Below, piece by piece: positions 26,787 through 35,259 of a stretch of 40,355 bases of DNA. The notes under the pieces were generated by a model, which was given only the letters and a program-made list of their open reading frames with translations, was not told the DNA's origin and did not search any database. Position 1 is the first letter of the stretch, and every line of letters begins with the position of its first letter. This DNA is from an uncultured Clostridia bacterium (lineage in GTDB: Bacteria > Bacillota > Clostridia > Christensenellales > UBA1242). Both the position numbers and the translations under genes were made by a program. The stretch spans positions 1 through 40,355 of the forward strand of contig CAJOLU010000007.1 of assembly GCA_905235475.1 (NCBI GenBank). Direction: 5' to 3'.

Positions 26787-29700
26787 TTACTCCTTGTTTG
26801 ATTTTTTGGTTTCCACATTCTTTAAAGCCTCTGAAAGCCTTACAGAAACAATTTTACTAACTCCTTGTTCTTCCATTGTCACACCATAGAGCGAGTCTGC
26901 AAGTTCCATTGTTGGCTTACGGTGAGTGATAACAATAAATTGTGTGTCTTGCGCAAAGTTGTGCAAGTATTTTGCAAATCTCTCAACATTGGCATCATCT
27001 AATGCAGCCTCAATTTCATCTAGCAAACAGAATGGCATTGGCCTTAATTTTAGAATTGCAAACAAAATTGCAATGGCGGTTAATGCCTTTTCTCCACCAG
27101 ACAAAAGTGACAAGTTTTGAAGTTTCTTCCCTGGTGGCTCTGCAATAATTTCAACACCAGCAGTTAAAATGTCTTCGCCCTCAGTGAGCACAAGTCTTGC
27201 ATTTCCACCACCAAACAACTGTTTAAAGATTGTTGAGAAGTTTGAGTTAATTTGGTTAAATGCAACTTCAAACTTTTCAGTCATTTGAGTGTTTAGGTCT
27301 TTTATGATAACCAAAACATCACTTTCTGCCTTTGTTAAGTCGTCCATTTCTTTAACATAGAGGTCATATCTTTCTTGCATCAAACGGCTATCTTCAATGG
27401 CGTTAACGTTAACATAACCAAGTTTGCCAATCTCTTTCTTAAGTTCGCCAATTCGTTGCAAACTTTGTTTGTGGTCATAGTTTTCCATACGAAGCCCTTG
27501 GGCTGTGTTATATGTTAACTCATAATCTTCATAAATTCGCTCTTTCATATTTTCGAGATTAATGTCGATTTGACCTAGTTTTGCTTCTTCTTGGAATTGT
27601 TTTTCTTGTGCTTTTGAAAGTTCAGCATTAAGGATTTCACGCTCTTCCTCAATCTTGTTTAAGATTTGGTGTATGCCCTCTTTGGCATTTTCCATTTCAA
27701 CAACTTTTGCTTTCAAAGTTTCAATCTTTTGTTGCTTTTCGTTGAGTTTTGCGTCGTCCTTGCTCGCACCCAAAATTTGTGCACTTTCCATTGTTTTCTT
27801 GTTTTTTATGAGCAAGTTCTCGTTCTCATCAATGTTGTCATTTAAAGCGGCTTGTTCGGTTAACAACCTTTGAATGTCATTATCAATGGCTTGAAGAGTG
27901 CTTTCTTTGCTGGCAATCATAACCTTAATTTCAGTTATTTGCATATTGAGGCTATCTCTCTTTTGCCTTAATTGCTCATTTCTTGTTAAGTCAATTTTCC
28001 CACCAGTTGTGATGTTTGCACTCTGTTTAATGCTTTCAATATCTTTTAATTCTTCAGTTAAAAACTTTTGTTTTGCTTCAATCTTTGTTTTTTCATCGAG
28101 GATTTCGCCAAGTTCCATTCTTATTTCATCACATCTATTTTTATGAGAAGCATAAGCGTTTTCTTTGATTTCAAGCCTTATTTCACAATCTTGAAGTTTT
28201 TTGCTCAAACTTGTGTATTTCGTTTCTAAATCAGCCAACAAACTTGTGTATTTTGATAGCATAATTTTTTCTGCATCAATATCTTTTTGAAGTTTGGTTA
28301 ACTTTTCTTGTGCTTCTTTGATTTCTCTATCACGAGATAGAAGGTTGTTGATGCTTGTTTTCTTACTACCACCTGTGATTGAACCTGCTGGGTTAATAAT
28401 ATCTCCATCAAGTGTGACAATCTTAAACGCAAACTTTGTTTGTTTGGCTAGATTAACAGCAACTTCCATATTCTCAACAATAACTGTTGAACCCAAAAGA
28501 CCATCAAAAATTGGTTTTAAACCATCTTTATATGAAATAACTTCACTAGCAACTCCAAAACAGCCTTTTGTTTTTAAATAAGGCTTGAAAGAATCACTAA
28601 TAAATCTTGGTTTTAGTGAGTTAATTGGCAAGAATGTTGCTCTTCCCAAATTATTTTCTTTTAGGTATGCAACAAGCATTTTTGCATCATCTTCACTGTT
28701 TGTAACAACGTTTTGAACGGCAGAACCCAATGCCATTTCAATGGCGGTTTCATATTGTGAGGGCACTTTTATGAGTTCAGCAATAACACCAACAATTTTT
28801 TCTTTAAGTTTTGGATTCTTGCCACTATCAAGCAAAAGTCTTCTAACTGTTCCGTTATAGCCTTCATATTCAGCGTGCATTTCATTTAGAAGTTTGAGTT
28901 TACTTTCAAGGCTGGCAAAATCTTTTATTTCCTGTGCCAAAACATCTTTGTGCACTCTTTCTTCTTCTTCAAGTTCTTGTTTATTATTTAAAATTGCACC
29001 AATTTCTTGTTTTAGACTTTTTTGTTCATCTTCTGCTTGTTTCTTTTCTTGGCTTGCATCACTTTCTAGTTTTTGAGAAAGAGTTAATTTTTCGTTTAAA
29101 GTTTGCTCTCTTGCGGTTAATTCTTTTTCTCTTTCGCTTAAAGCATTTTTCTCAATTTCAAGTTTTGCAGATTTTGTTTTAATATCAGAAATTTTATCAA
29201 TTTCAGAAAGCATTTGCATTTGAGAACTATCTGCCTTTTTCTCCAAAACAGAAAGTTCTTCCAAAACACTTGCATAAATGTTTTGAATTTCATCTATTTG
29301 TGCCCTTAATTTGTTTAACTCTTCATTTTGAGTGTTCTTTTGACTTTGCAAGTCGTTTAATTCACTATTAATTTGTGCAAAACGCTTTTTATCTTGCTCC
29401 AACTCTTCACTAACACGCAAAACCTGTTCGCCCAAATATGAAAGTTTTTCTTGAGCCAAACGATAGTTTCCAGCCTCTTTTTCTAGGTCAACAGTCATAG
29501 CCAAAATTCCATCACGGATTTCTGCAATTTGCTTGTCGATATCTTTGATGGTTTCCATACTTTTGTTATGTTTTTGGGCAATTTCATTGATTTGACTTGT
29601 TTTAAGGTTTACTTCTTGAGCATAGCCATCAATCTTGTTTTGAAGTGCCTCCTTAACCTCGTTTGTGGTGTCGTGTTGATAAAGATAGCTGTTAACTTCC

Positions 29701-30374
29701 AAAACTTTGAGTTCTTCTCTTAAATTTAGATAAACTTTTGCGTCTTCTGCTTGTTTTTGAAGTGGTTTCAAGTTGTGCTCTATTTCACTCATAATGTCTT
29801 GAAGCCTTGTGATGTTTTCTTTGTAGCGCTCAAGTTTTCTCTCTGCCTCTTCTTTTCTTATCTTAAACTTTGAAATTCCAGCGGCTTCTTCAAATATGGC
29901 ACGCCTATTTTCAGGCTTACTGTTGATGATTTCTTCAACTTTTCCTTGTCCAATAATTGAATATCCATCACGAGCAATTCCACTATCGTGCAAAAGGTTT
30001 GTGATGTCTTTCAAAAGGCATGGTGTTCTGTTTAGTTGATATTCTCTTTCTCCAGAACGATATAGTTTTCTTGTTATCACAACTTCATCATATTCTGTGT
30101 TAAAAATCTTTTGAGCATCATCAAAAACTAATGAAACTTCACAAAAGGAAAGTGCCTTTCTGGTCTGACTTCCCTTAAAAATTACATCTTGCATATTAGA
30201 ACCACGCAAGTTTTTGGCACTTTGTTCACCTAAAACCCATCTGATTGCATCACCAACATTGCTTTTTCCACAACCATTTGGTCCAACAATTGCAGTGATT
30301 CCTGGATTGAAATCAATTTTCACTTTGTCGGCAAAAGACTTAAATCCACTCACTTCCAATCTTTTGAAACTCAT
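26787..30374 (-). CDS. smc: SMC, chromosome condensation and segregation ATPase
   Basis: This is the bacterial condensin core subunit. It dimerises through its hinge and acts with ScpA/ScpB, which are not in the window. The 1195 residues match the family. The N-terminal head has P-loop GPNGCGKS (31-38) and QGKVEEIINSKPENRRAIFEE-type Q-loop sequence near 145-165. Coiled coil runs to about 510, the hinge spans about 515-650 (YNGTVRRLLLDSGKNPKLKE to SITGGSKK), and a second coil follows. The C-terminal head has signature LSLLSGGEKALTA and Walker B CLLDEIEAALDDANV. Its ATG overlaps the rnc stop as ATGA, indicating translational coupling. Confidence 0.98.
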   Translation of the reverse strand: MSFKRLEVSGFKSFADKVKIDFNPGITAIVGPNGCGKSNVGDAIRWVLGEQSAKNLRGSNMQDVIFKGSQTRKALSFCEVSLVFDDAQKIFNTEYDEVVITRKLYRSGEREYQLNRTPCLLKDITNLLHDSGIARDGYSIIGQGKVEEIINSKPENRRAIFEEAAGISKFKIRKEEAERKLERYKENITRLQDIMSEIEHNLKPLQKQAEDAKVYLNLREELKVLEVNSYLYQHDTTNEVKEALQNKIDGYAQEVNLKTSQINEIAQKHNKSMETIKDIDKQIAEIRDGILAMTVDLEKEAGNYRLAQEKLSYLGEQVLRVSEELEQDKKRFAQINSELNDLQSQKNTQNEELNKLRAQIDEIQNIYASVLEELSVLEKKADSSQMQMLSEIDKISDIKTKSAKLEIEKNALSEREKELTAREQTLNEKLTLSQKLESDASQEKKQAEDEQKSLKQEIGAILNNKQELEEEERVHKDVLAQEIKDFASLESKLKLLNEMHAEYEGYNGTVRRLLLDSGKNPKLKEKIVGVIAELIKVPSQYETAIEMALGSAVQNVVTNSEDDAKMLVAYLKENNLGRATFLPINSLKPRFISDSFKPYLKTKGCFGVASEVISYKDGLKPIFDGLLGSTVIVENMEVAVNLAKQTKFAFKIVTLDGDIINPAGSITGGSKKTSINNLLSRDREIKEAQEKLTKLQKDIDAEKIMLSKYTSLLADLETKYTSLSKKLQDCEIRLEIKENAYASHKNRCDEIRMELGEILDEKTKIEAKQKFLTEELKDIESIKQSANITTGGKIDLTRNEQLRQKRDSLNMQITEIKVMIASKESTLQAIDNDIQRLLTEQAALNDNIDENENLLIKNKKTMESAQILGASKDDAKLNEKQQKIETLKAKVVEMENAKEGIHQILNKIEEEREILNAELSKAQEKQFQEEAKLGQIDINLENMKERIYEDYELTYNTAQGLRMENYDHKQSLQRIGELKKEIGKLGYVNVNAIEDSRLMQERYDLYVKEMDDLTKAESDVLVIIKDLNTQMTEKFEVAFNQINSNFSTIFKQLFGGGNARLVLTEGEDILTAGVEIIAEPPGKKLQNLSLLSGGEKALTAIAILFAILKLRPMPFCLLDEIEAALDDANVERFAKYLHNFAQDTQFIVITHRKPTMELADSLYGVTMEEQGVSKIVSVRLSEALKNVETKKSNKE

Positions 30375-31069
30375 ATTAACCCCTTATCTTTTAATGTTAT
30401 TTTCGCCACTTCCATTTCTGCCATTTTCTTTGATGTGCTTGTTGCAGTTTTGCCCAGTTCACCATCTATGGCAATTTGAATGGTATATTCCCGTTCATGA
30501 GGTTTTCCCTCTTGTTTTATTATCTTGTATGCCACCTTTTTGCCTTGTTGCTGCATTGCTTCTTGAAGCATAGACTTATAGTCTTTTGTGGCAACAATTT
30601 TCTTTTTGGCATTTGATTTGTCTATTCCCAATTTATTTAAACACCAACCTTGTGCGGTGTGAAAATTGGAGTCTAGAAAAATCGCACCCAAAATCGCCTC
30701 AAATAAATCTGCTTTCACGCTGTGAAGATTTTGCAGTTCTTTTGAACCACCTTCAGCAACACGAAGATGCTCTTTAAGGTGCATTTTATCTATCACTTTA
30801 GACAAATTCTCTTCATCAACCAAATTGCTTCGCATTTTGCTCAACACGCCCTCGCGGTCATTAAAATTGCGATATAAAAACTCAGCAACAGTAACTCCCA
30901 AAACAGCATCTCCCAAAAATTCTAAACGCTGATTGCTCTCCACATTATATGTGTTTGCATATGTTGTGTGCGTTAAAGCTGTTTCCAATAATTCCTTGTT
31001 CGAAAACCGATAGCCAAGTTTCTTTTCAACTTCTGCAAAATTTGGCGTTAATTTTGTTTTCTCAATCAT
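30371..31069 (-). CDS. rnc: RNase III, double-strand-specific endoribonuclease
   Basis: RNase III processes rRNA precursors and other double-stranded RNAs as a dimer. The 232-residue product has the catalytic domain with signature RLEFLGDAVLG (48-58) and the second acidic cluster KADLFEAILGAIFLD. The C-terminal double-stranded-RNA-binding domain runs from DYKSMLQEAMQQQG to the end. The start codon shares one base with the plsX stop (TAATG) and the stop overlaps the smc start (ATGA). An acpP gene often lies between plsX and rnc in Bacillota; here there is none. Confidence 0.97.
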   Translation of the reverse strand: MIEKTKLTPNFAEVEKKLGYRFSNKELLETALTHTTYANTYNVESNQRLEFLGDAVLGVTVAEFLYRNFNDREGVLSKMRSNLVDEENLSKVIDKMHLKEHLRVAEGGSKELQNLHSVKADLFEAILGAIFLDSNFHTAQGWCLNKLGIDKSNAKKKIVATKDYKSMLQEAMQQQGKKVAYKIIKQEGKPHEREYTIQIAIDGELGKTATSTSKKMAEMEVAKITLKDKGLI

Positions 31070-32163
31070 TATTGTGCCTCGTTTTGCTGGTTTATTTTTT
31101 CTTGAACTGCTTGTGAAATTTCTTTATCATTGTTTGCTTTTTCTTGCAAATAATCAACACTTTGCATTTTTTCGAATTCGCTTTCAATCACTGTCAAAAT
31201 GTTGCTTTGTCCAATAACCATTGCTTGCTCTATTGCCGCCAAAAAGCCCTTGGCTTTTGTGGAACCATGTGCTTTAATAACAATTCCTTTTGTTCCCAAC
31301 AAAACTGAACCACCAAAGCCCTCATAGTCAAACTTTTTCTTTAAATCTTTCATTTTGCCTTTCATCAAGAGTCCACCCATTTTGGACCAAAAACCACTCA
31401 TAATTGTGCTTTTGATTTCGGTCATAAGCATTTTAAGAGCACCCTCTGAAGATTTTAACAAAACGTTTCCGCTAAAACCATCTGCAACAACAATATCATA
31501 GTCACCACTCAAAAACTCTCTTGCTTCCATATTCCCAACAAAGTTGATTGGAAGTTGTTTTAATAGTGGATAAACCTCTTTCGTAAGTTCATTTCCTTTT
31601 GCCTCTTCAACTCCAACATTCAAAAGTGCAACTCTTGGCTTTTGAACTCCCAAAACTTTGTTCATATAAACATGAGCAAGCATTGCAAACTGAACAAGGT
31701 TATTTGATTTAGCATCCATATTTGCACCACTATCCACCAACATAACTGGTGTTCCTTTTGCTGTTGGCAAAATTGGTGCCAAAACTGGTCTATTAACACC
31801 TTTTAATCTTCCAAGTTTAAGAACTGATGCTGAAAGAAGTGCACCAGTGCTGCCCGCAGACACAAACGCACAATATTCATCTGGCTTTGTTTTAAGTTCT
31901 TCAATTGCCCTAACAATTGAACTATCTTTTTTAGTCCTAATTGCCTCAACTGGTGCTTCATCACACCCAATAACCTCTCTTGCATCAAGAATGTCTAGCC
32001 TTGCTTGGTCATATTTTTTGCCAACTAAACAATCTTGTATGACTTCCGCTTTTCCAACCAAGGTTATTTTTAAATCTTTGTGTTTAAAAAGAGCAAGCAA
32101 ACTTGCATTTATTATTTCTTCTGGAGCATTATCTCCACCAAAAGCATCAACTAAAATTTTCAT
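31069..32163 (-). CDS. plsX: PlsX, acyl-ACP:phosphate acyltransferase
   Basis: PlsX converts acyl-ACP to acyl-phosphate, the donor for PlsY in phospholipid synthesis. The 364-residue product opens MKILVDAFGGDNAPEEI, the family N terminus. It contains AFVSAGSTGALL, LVDSGANMD and IVVADGFSGNVLLKSSEG, all conserved in PlsX. About 30 residues at the C terminus are Gln/Asn/Glu-rich and probably flexible. The ribosome site is GGTGGAAAG, and a separate promoter is seen at 32197-32226. It is the first gene of plsX-rnc-smc-ftsY. Confidence 0.97.
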   Translation of the reverse strand: MKILVDAFGGDNAPEEIINASLLALFKHKDLKITLVGKAEVIQDCLVGKKYDQARLDILDAREVIGCDEAPVEAIRTKKDSSIVRAIEELKTKPDEYCAFVSAGSTGALLSASVLKLGRLKGVNRPVLAPILPTAKGTPVMLVDSGANMDAKSNNLVQFAMLAHVYMNKVLGVQKPRVALLNVGVEEAKGNELTKEVYPLLKQLPINFVGNMEAREFLSGDYDIVVADGFSGNVLLKSSEGALKMLMTEIKSTIMSGFWSKMGGLLMKGKMKDLKKKFDYEGFGGSVLLGTKGIVIKAHGSTKAKGFLAAIEQAMVIGQSNILTVIESEFEKMQSVDYLQEKANNDKEISQAVQEKINQQNEAQ

Positions 32164-32196
32164 AATCTTTCCACCATAAAAAGTTTTTATGTCATT

Positions 32197-32226
32197 ATTT
32201 TAGCATAATACACTATGTTAAGGCAA
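32197..32226 (-). promoter_or_regulatory. promoter of plsX-rnc-smc-ftsY
   Basis: Minus-strand TTGCCT (32226-32221), 18 bp, TAAAAT (32202-32197). It lies downstream of the rpmF terminator, so the operon has its own start. Confidence 0.7.
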
Positions 32227-32256
32227 GCAAAATGTGCTATATTACAACATTAAAAA

Positions 32257-32284
32257 CAAAAAAGAAGAGATTATTTCTCTTCTT
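32257..32284 (-). terminator. rpmF terminator with stop codon in the loop
   Basis: The 9-bp stem AAGAAGAGA/TCTCTTCTT (32284-32276 and 32270-32262) has a five-base loop holding the rpmF TAA and is followed by a T-rich run on the minus strand. It separates rpmF from plsX. Confidence 0.85.
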
Positions 32285-32471
32285 CTTTCTTCTCTTTCTC
32301 TACAACAAGAACTTCTTTTCCATCATAGTAACCACATTTTTTACAAACTCTGTGATTTAATTTTGGTTCGTGGCATCTTGGGCATTCTGAAATTGATGGT
32401 CCAGAAATTTTCCAATTTGCAAATCTTGAATGTTTTCTTGCTTTAGAGGTTCTCGATTTAGGCGTTGCCAT
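32271..32471 (-). CDS. rpmF: 50S ribosomal protein L32, zinc-binding form
   Basis: The 66-residue product begins MATPKSRTSKARKHSRFA, the usual L32 N terminus. It has four zinc-binding cysteines in two pairs, CPRC (30-33) and CKKC (43-46). The reading frame extends five codons further, but ATG 32471 is right: GGAGG lies ten bases upstream. The C terminus adds an unusual acidic-basic tail (VEKEKKEEEK) whose codons form one arm of the terminator. rpmF next to plsX is a classic order; the yceD-type gene often found before rpmF is absent. Confidence 0.96.
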   Translation of the reverse strand: MATPKSRTSKARKHSRFANWKISGPSISECPRCHEPKLNHRVCKKCGYYDGKEVLVVEKEKKEEEK

Positions 32472-32518
32472 AGGTTTGACCTCCAAAAATAATTTATATG
32501 TAAAAGTTTTACAGGTCT

Positions 32519-32547
32519 AGTATATATTAAATTTTTTGTTTTGTCAA
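32519..32547 (-). promoter_or_regulatory. rpmF promoter
   Basis: Minus-strand TTGACA (32547-32542), 17 bp, TATACT (32524-32519), about 48 bp before the start codon. Confidence 0.88.
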
Positions 32548-32607
32548 TAATTTTTATCATAATGAGATAAAAATATTTTTCTTTTTTATGCTATTCCACA
32601 TTTTTGT

Positions 32608-32636
32608 TTGATTTTTTTGTTTTGTTTTGCTATCAT
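32608..32636 (+). promoter_or_regulatory. tmcAL promoter (candidate)
   Basis: Plus-strand TTGATT (32608-32613), 17 bp, TATCAT (32631-32636), 18 bp before the tmcAL start, with GAGGT as ribosome site between. Confidence 0.6.
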
Positions 32637-32653
32637 TTTTTTGAGGTAAAAAT

Positions 32654-33856
32654 ATGAAAATATGTGCTATAATTGCTGAATTTAACCCTTTTCACAAAGG
32701 GCATCAAAAACTTATTGAAATGGCAAAGAAACAAACTGGATGTGATGCAGTTTTTTGTTTTATGGGGCAAAACTTCTCGCAAAGAGGTAAACCTGCAATA
32801 ATAAATAAATCTGTTAGGGCAAAAATGGCAATATTATCTGGTGCTGACGCGGTTTTTGAAATTCCAAACGCATTAACACTCACAAACGCAGAAATTTTTG
32901 CAAAATCAATGATTAAGGCTGTTTTGAGTTTTAAGAATGTGACGCACATTGTGTTTGGAAGTGAGTGTGGGGATATTGAAAAACTTAAATTTGTGGCACA
33001 AATTATGAATGATGAACCAAAACAATTTAAAGAATTTTTGGAGGAAGAATTAAAGAGTGGCAACTCACTCAATCTATCAAAACAAATAGCTTTTGAAAAA
33101 TATTTAAAAAACTGTCAAAAAGATTATAATGCAAAGGATTATAAAAAAATTATTTCTCTTCCAAACAACATTTTGGGAGTGGAATATATAAAAGCACTTT
33201 TGAGTGAAAACTCTAAAGTAACTCCAGTTGCAACAACAAGAGTTGAGGACTTTAGCGCAACAGAAATAAGAGAGCTGTGCTATTCTAAAAAAATTATCAA
33301 AACTCGCCCACTTTTAGGCGATAATTATGACATTTTTTGTGAAGCACTAAACGAACAAACATTCCCAGACTTAACTCTTTTTAACAACCTAAAACTATTA
33401 AGTTTAAGGCAACACACATTTGATTTAACAAAAATTCAAGATGTTAGCGAAGGGCTTGAACATAAACTCGTGCTGGAAGCACAAAAGTGCGTGGAATATG
33501 GCGATTTTCTTAAGGCAACCACAAATAAAAGGTATGGCGAAAACAGAATTGAACGAATTGCACTATCTAACCTACTGGAAATTGACAAAGAAGTTATTAA
33601 AAAAACACTCAATCAAAAATTTTTACCATATATAAAGGTTCTTGCGATAAGAAAAGATAAAAAACTATTAAATGAAATTAGTAACGCGCAAACAAAAGTG
33701 ATAATGCGTAAAAATGATGCAGATGGAGCACTTAAAAGAAATAAACTAGCACAAGAACTGAATGAAATAGACACAAGATGTGAAATGCTCTACTCTCTTT
33801 TAACTCACAAAACCCCAAACAAAAATGATCTTTATACTAAATTGAATATAATATAA
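32654..33856 (+). CDS. tmcAL: TmcAL (YlbM), tRNA(Met) cytidine acetate ligase
   Basis: TmcAL makes N4-acetylcytidine at the wobble base of elongator tRNA-Met using acetate and ATP. The 400-residue product begins MKICAIIAEFNPFHKGHQKL, with the nucleotidyltransferase HxGH motif at 14-17. It also has FCFMGQNFSQRGKPAI and LPNNILGVEYIKAL, typical of the family, and TRVEDFSATEIRE, which resembles the second nucleotidyltransferase motif (ISSTxIR). It is the only protein gene on the plus strand, divergent from rpmF, with its own promoter and terminator. The ylbM-rpmF neighbourhood is usual in Bacillota. Confidence 0.94.
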   Translation: MKICAIIAEFNPFHKGHQKLIEMAKKQTGCDAVFCFMGQNFSQRGKPAIINKSVRAKMAILSGADAVFEIPNALTLTNAEIFAKSMIKAVLSFKNVTHIVFGSECGDIEKLKFVAQIMNDEPKQFKEFLEEELKSGNSLNLSKQIAFEKYLKNCQKDYNAKDYKKIISLPNNILGVEYIKALLSENSKVTPVATTRVEDFSATEIRELCYSKKIIKTRPLLGDNYDIFCEALNEQTFPDLTLFNNLKLLSLRQHTFDLTKIQDVSEGLEHKLVLEAQKCVEYGDFLKATTNKRYGENRIERIALSNLLEIDKEVIKKTLNQKFLPYIKVLAIRKDKKLLNEISNAQTKVIMRKNDADGALKRNKLAQELNEIDTRCEMLYSLLTHKTPNKNDLYTKLNII

Positions 33857-33886
33857 AAACACTTTAGAATTCTAAAGTGTTTTTTG
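33854..33886 (+). terminator. tmcAL terminator
   Basis: The perfect palindrome AACACTTTAGAATTCTAAAGTGTT plus T-run begins at the tmcAL stop codon. Confidence 0.93.
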
Positions 33887-33935
33887 TTGGAAGAACTAAA
33901 AGGCATATTAAAAAATCATCAAAATCTTCTTCCTT

Positions 33936-33964
33936 AAAAGCACGTAACAAAAGCATTTACGTGC
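33936..33964 (-). terminator. hairpin after second glycosyltransferase
   Basis: Stem GCACGTAA/TTACGTGC (33964-33957 and 33947-33940) is followed by only four T on the minus strand. A second small hairpin, CCGTA/TACGG, lies at about 33974-33998. It is a likely but weak terminator. Confidence 0.55.
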
Positions 33965-34007
33965 GCAATTGAGCCGTAATAGCATCAGTCTCTACGGTCA
34001 TTTTCAT

Positions 34008-35159
34008 TCATTTTTTGTTACTTATCATTTCTTTATAAATTTGCAAATATTCTTGTGCTGTTTGGTCCCAAGTTTTTGGAATTAATTTTGACGCATTTTG
34101 TCCCATTATTTTGAGTTGTTGTTCATCTTCTAATGCTTCAAGAATTTTTTGTGTGAATTTTTCTAAATCGTTTTCAACAATAAAACCTGAAACACCATTT
34201 TCAATTCTTTCACTTGCACCAGTTTTTTCTAATGTTATTGCTGGAACTCCATTAACTGCAGCCTCAACAATCACAAGTGGGTCATTATCAAAAATTGATG
34301 GGAACACAAATAGGTCTGCCATTTTATATAAACTGCTCAAAATCACATCATTTGTTATTGGACCTGTGAAAATCACATTCTCTTCAAGTCCTAATGTTTT
34401 GGAAAGCGTTACAAAATAGTTATAATCCATTCCGCCCCCAACAAAAATTGCTTTAAATTTTTGATTTTGTTCCTTTATGTTATTTAAGCTATTGAAAACA
34501 AATTCCAAATTCTTATATTTGACCATATAACCAACATATAGCAAAATTTTTTCATCATCTTTGATGCCATACTTTTGTTTTAATTCAGCAATCTTTTCTT
34601 CACTGGCAAAACTTTTTTGATACATTGAGCCATTACGAACAACTTGTGCCGCCCCATCATAGCCATAACTTTTTAGTTCATCAATCATATCATTTGAAAC
34701 AACACAAACCTTGTCTGCCCTATTGGCCCTTTTCACAATTTTTTTCAACAACGAATTAACCACTGGCTTAAACTTTATGGACCTTTCGTAGGCCGTTTTA
34801 AACTTTGTGTGAACCGTCATCAAAACAGGGATTCCGTTTTTCTCTCCATAATCTAGTGCATATTGCGTCATTGGAGAAACTGTTTGGCAGTGAATTATGT
34901 CTGGTTTTAAGGTATTAAGAGTTTTCTTTAATTTTTTTGAAAGTTTTGGAAAAGCCAAATTGTCATTTTTTGTGAGAGTTAAACTTGGCGTTCTAATCAC
35001 CTGAAAGTCATAATTATCCTCTGCTTTTTGTGCATATTCTGGAACACAAACCACAACTTCATTATTATTTTTAGCCAGTGCAGAAGCAAGCCCTAAAGTT
35101 GCCCTTTCTGTGCCACCAATTCCTGGTAAAAAACTATCTGAAAAAATTGCTATTTTCAT
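34008..35159 (-). CDS. GT4-family glycosyltransferase, second copy
   Basis: The 383-residue GT-B enzyme has the same layout as the product of 5049-6209. It opens MKIAIFSDSFLPGIGGTERA, with IHCQTVSPM and MTVHTKFKTAYER in the acceptor domain. LLYVGYMVKYKNLEFV and VFPSIFDNDPLVIVEAAVNGVP mark the donor domain, with the conserved acidic residue. ATG 35159 is preferred over the upstream ATG 14 codons earlier, because AAAGGGTG lies in front of it and the promoter at 35192-35220 falls inside the extension. It is a single-gene unit. A diacylglycerol-glucosyltransferase-type role is a guess from resemblance. Confidence 0.83.
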   Translation of the reverse strand: MKIAIFSDSFLPGIGGTERATLGLASALAKNNNEVVVCVPEYAQKAEDNYDFQVIRTPSLTLTKNDNLAFPKLSKKLKKTLNTLKPDIIHCQTVSPMTQYALDYGEKNGIPVLMTVHTKFKTAYERSIKFKPVVNSLLKKIVKRANRADKVCVVSNDMIDELKSYGYDGAAQVVRNGSMYQKSFASEEKIAELKQKYGIKDDEKILLYVGYMVKYKNLEFVFNSLNNIKEQNQKFKAIFVGGGMDYNYFVTLSKTLGLEENVIFTGPITNDVILSSLYKMADLFVFPSIFDNDPLVIVEAAVNGVPAITLEKTGASERIENGVSGFIVENDLEKFTQKILEALEDEQQLKIMGQNASKLIPKTWDQTAQEYLQIYKEMISNKK

Positions 35160-35191
35160 TCTATCAACACCCTTTTCATTCTTATTTTTCA

Positions 35192-35220
35192 ATTTTAACA
35201 TAATAAAGCAAAAAAGTAAA
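35192..35220 (-). promoter_or_regulatory. promoter of second glycosyltransferase gene
   Basis: Minus-strand TTTACT (35220-35215), 17 bp, TAAAAT (35197-35192), placed directly after the trhP terminator. Confidence 0.6.
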
Positions 35221-35230
35221 GCAAATCAAA

Positions 35231-35259
35231 AACAAAAAGAGTGCCATTATTTCACTCTT
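35231..35259 (-). terminator. terminator of rnjA-trmR-trhP with stop codon in the loop
   Basis: Stem AAGAGTG/CACTCTT (35259-35253 and 35243-35237), then a T-rich run. The trhP TAA (35249-35247) lies in the loop. Confidence 0.85.
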
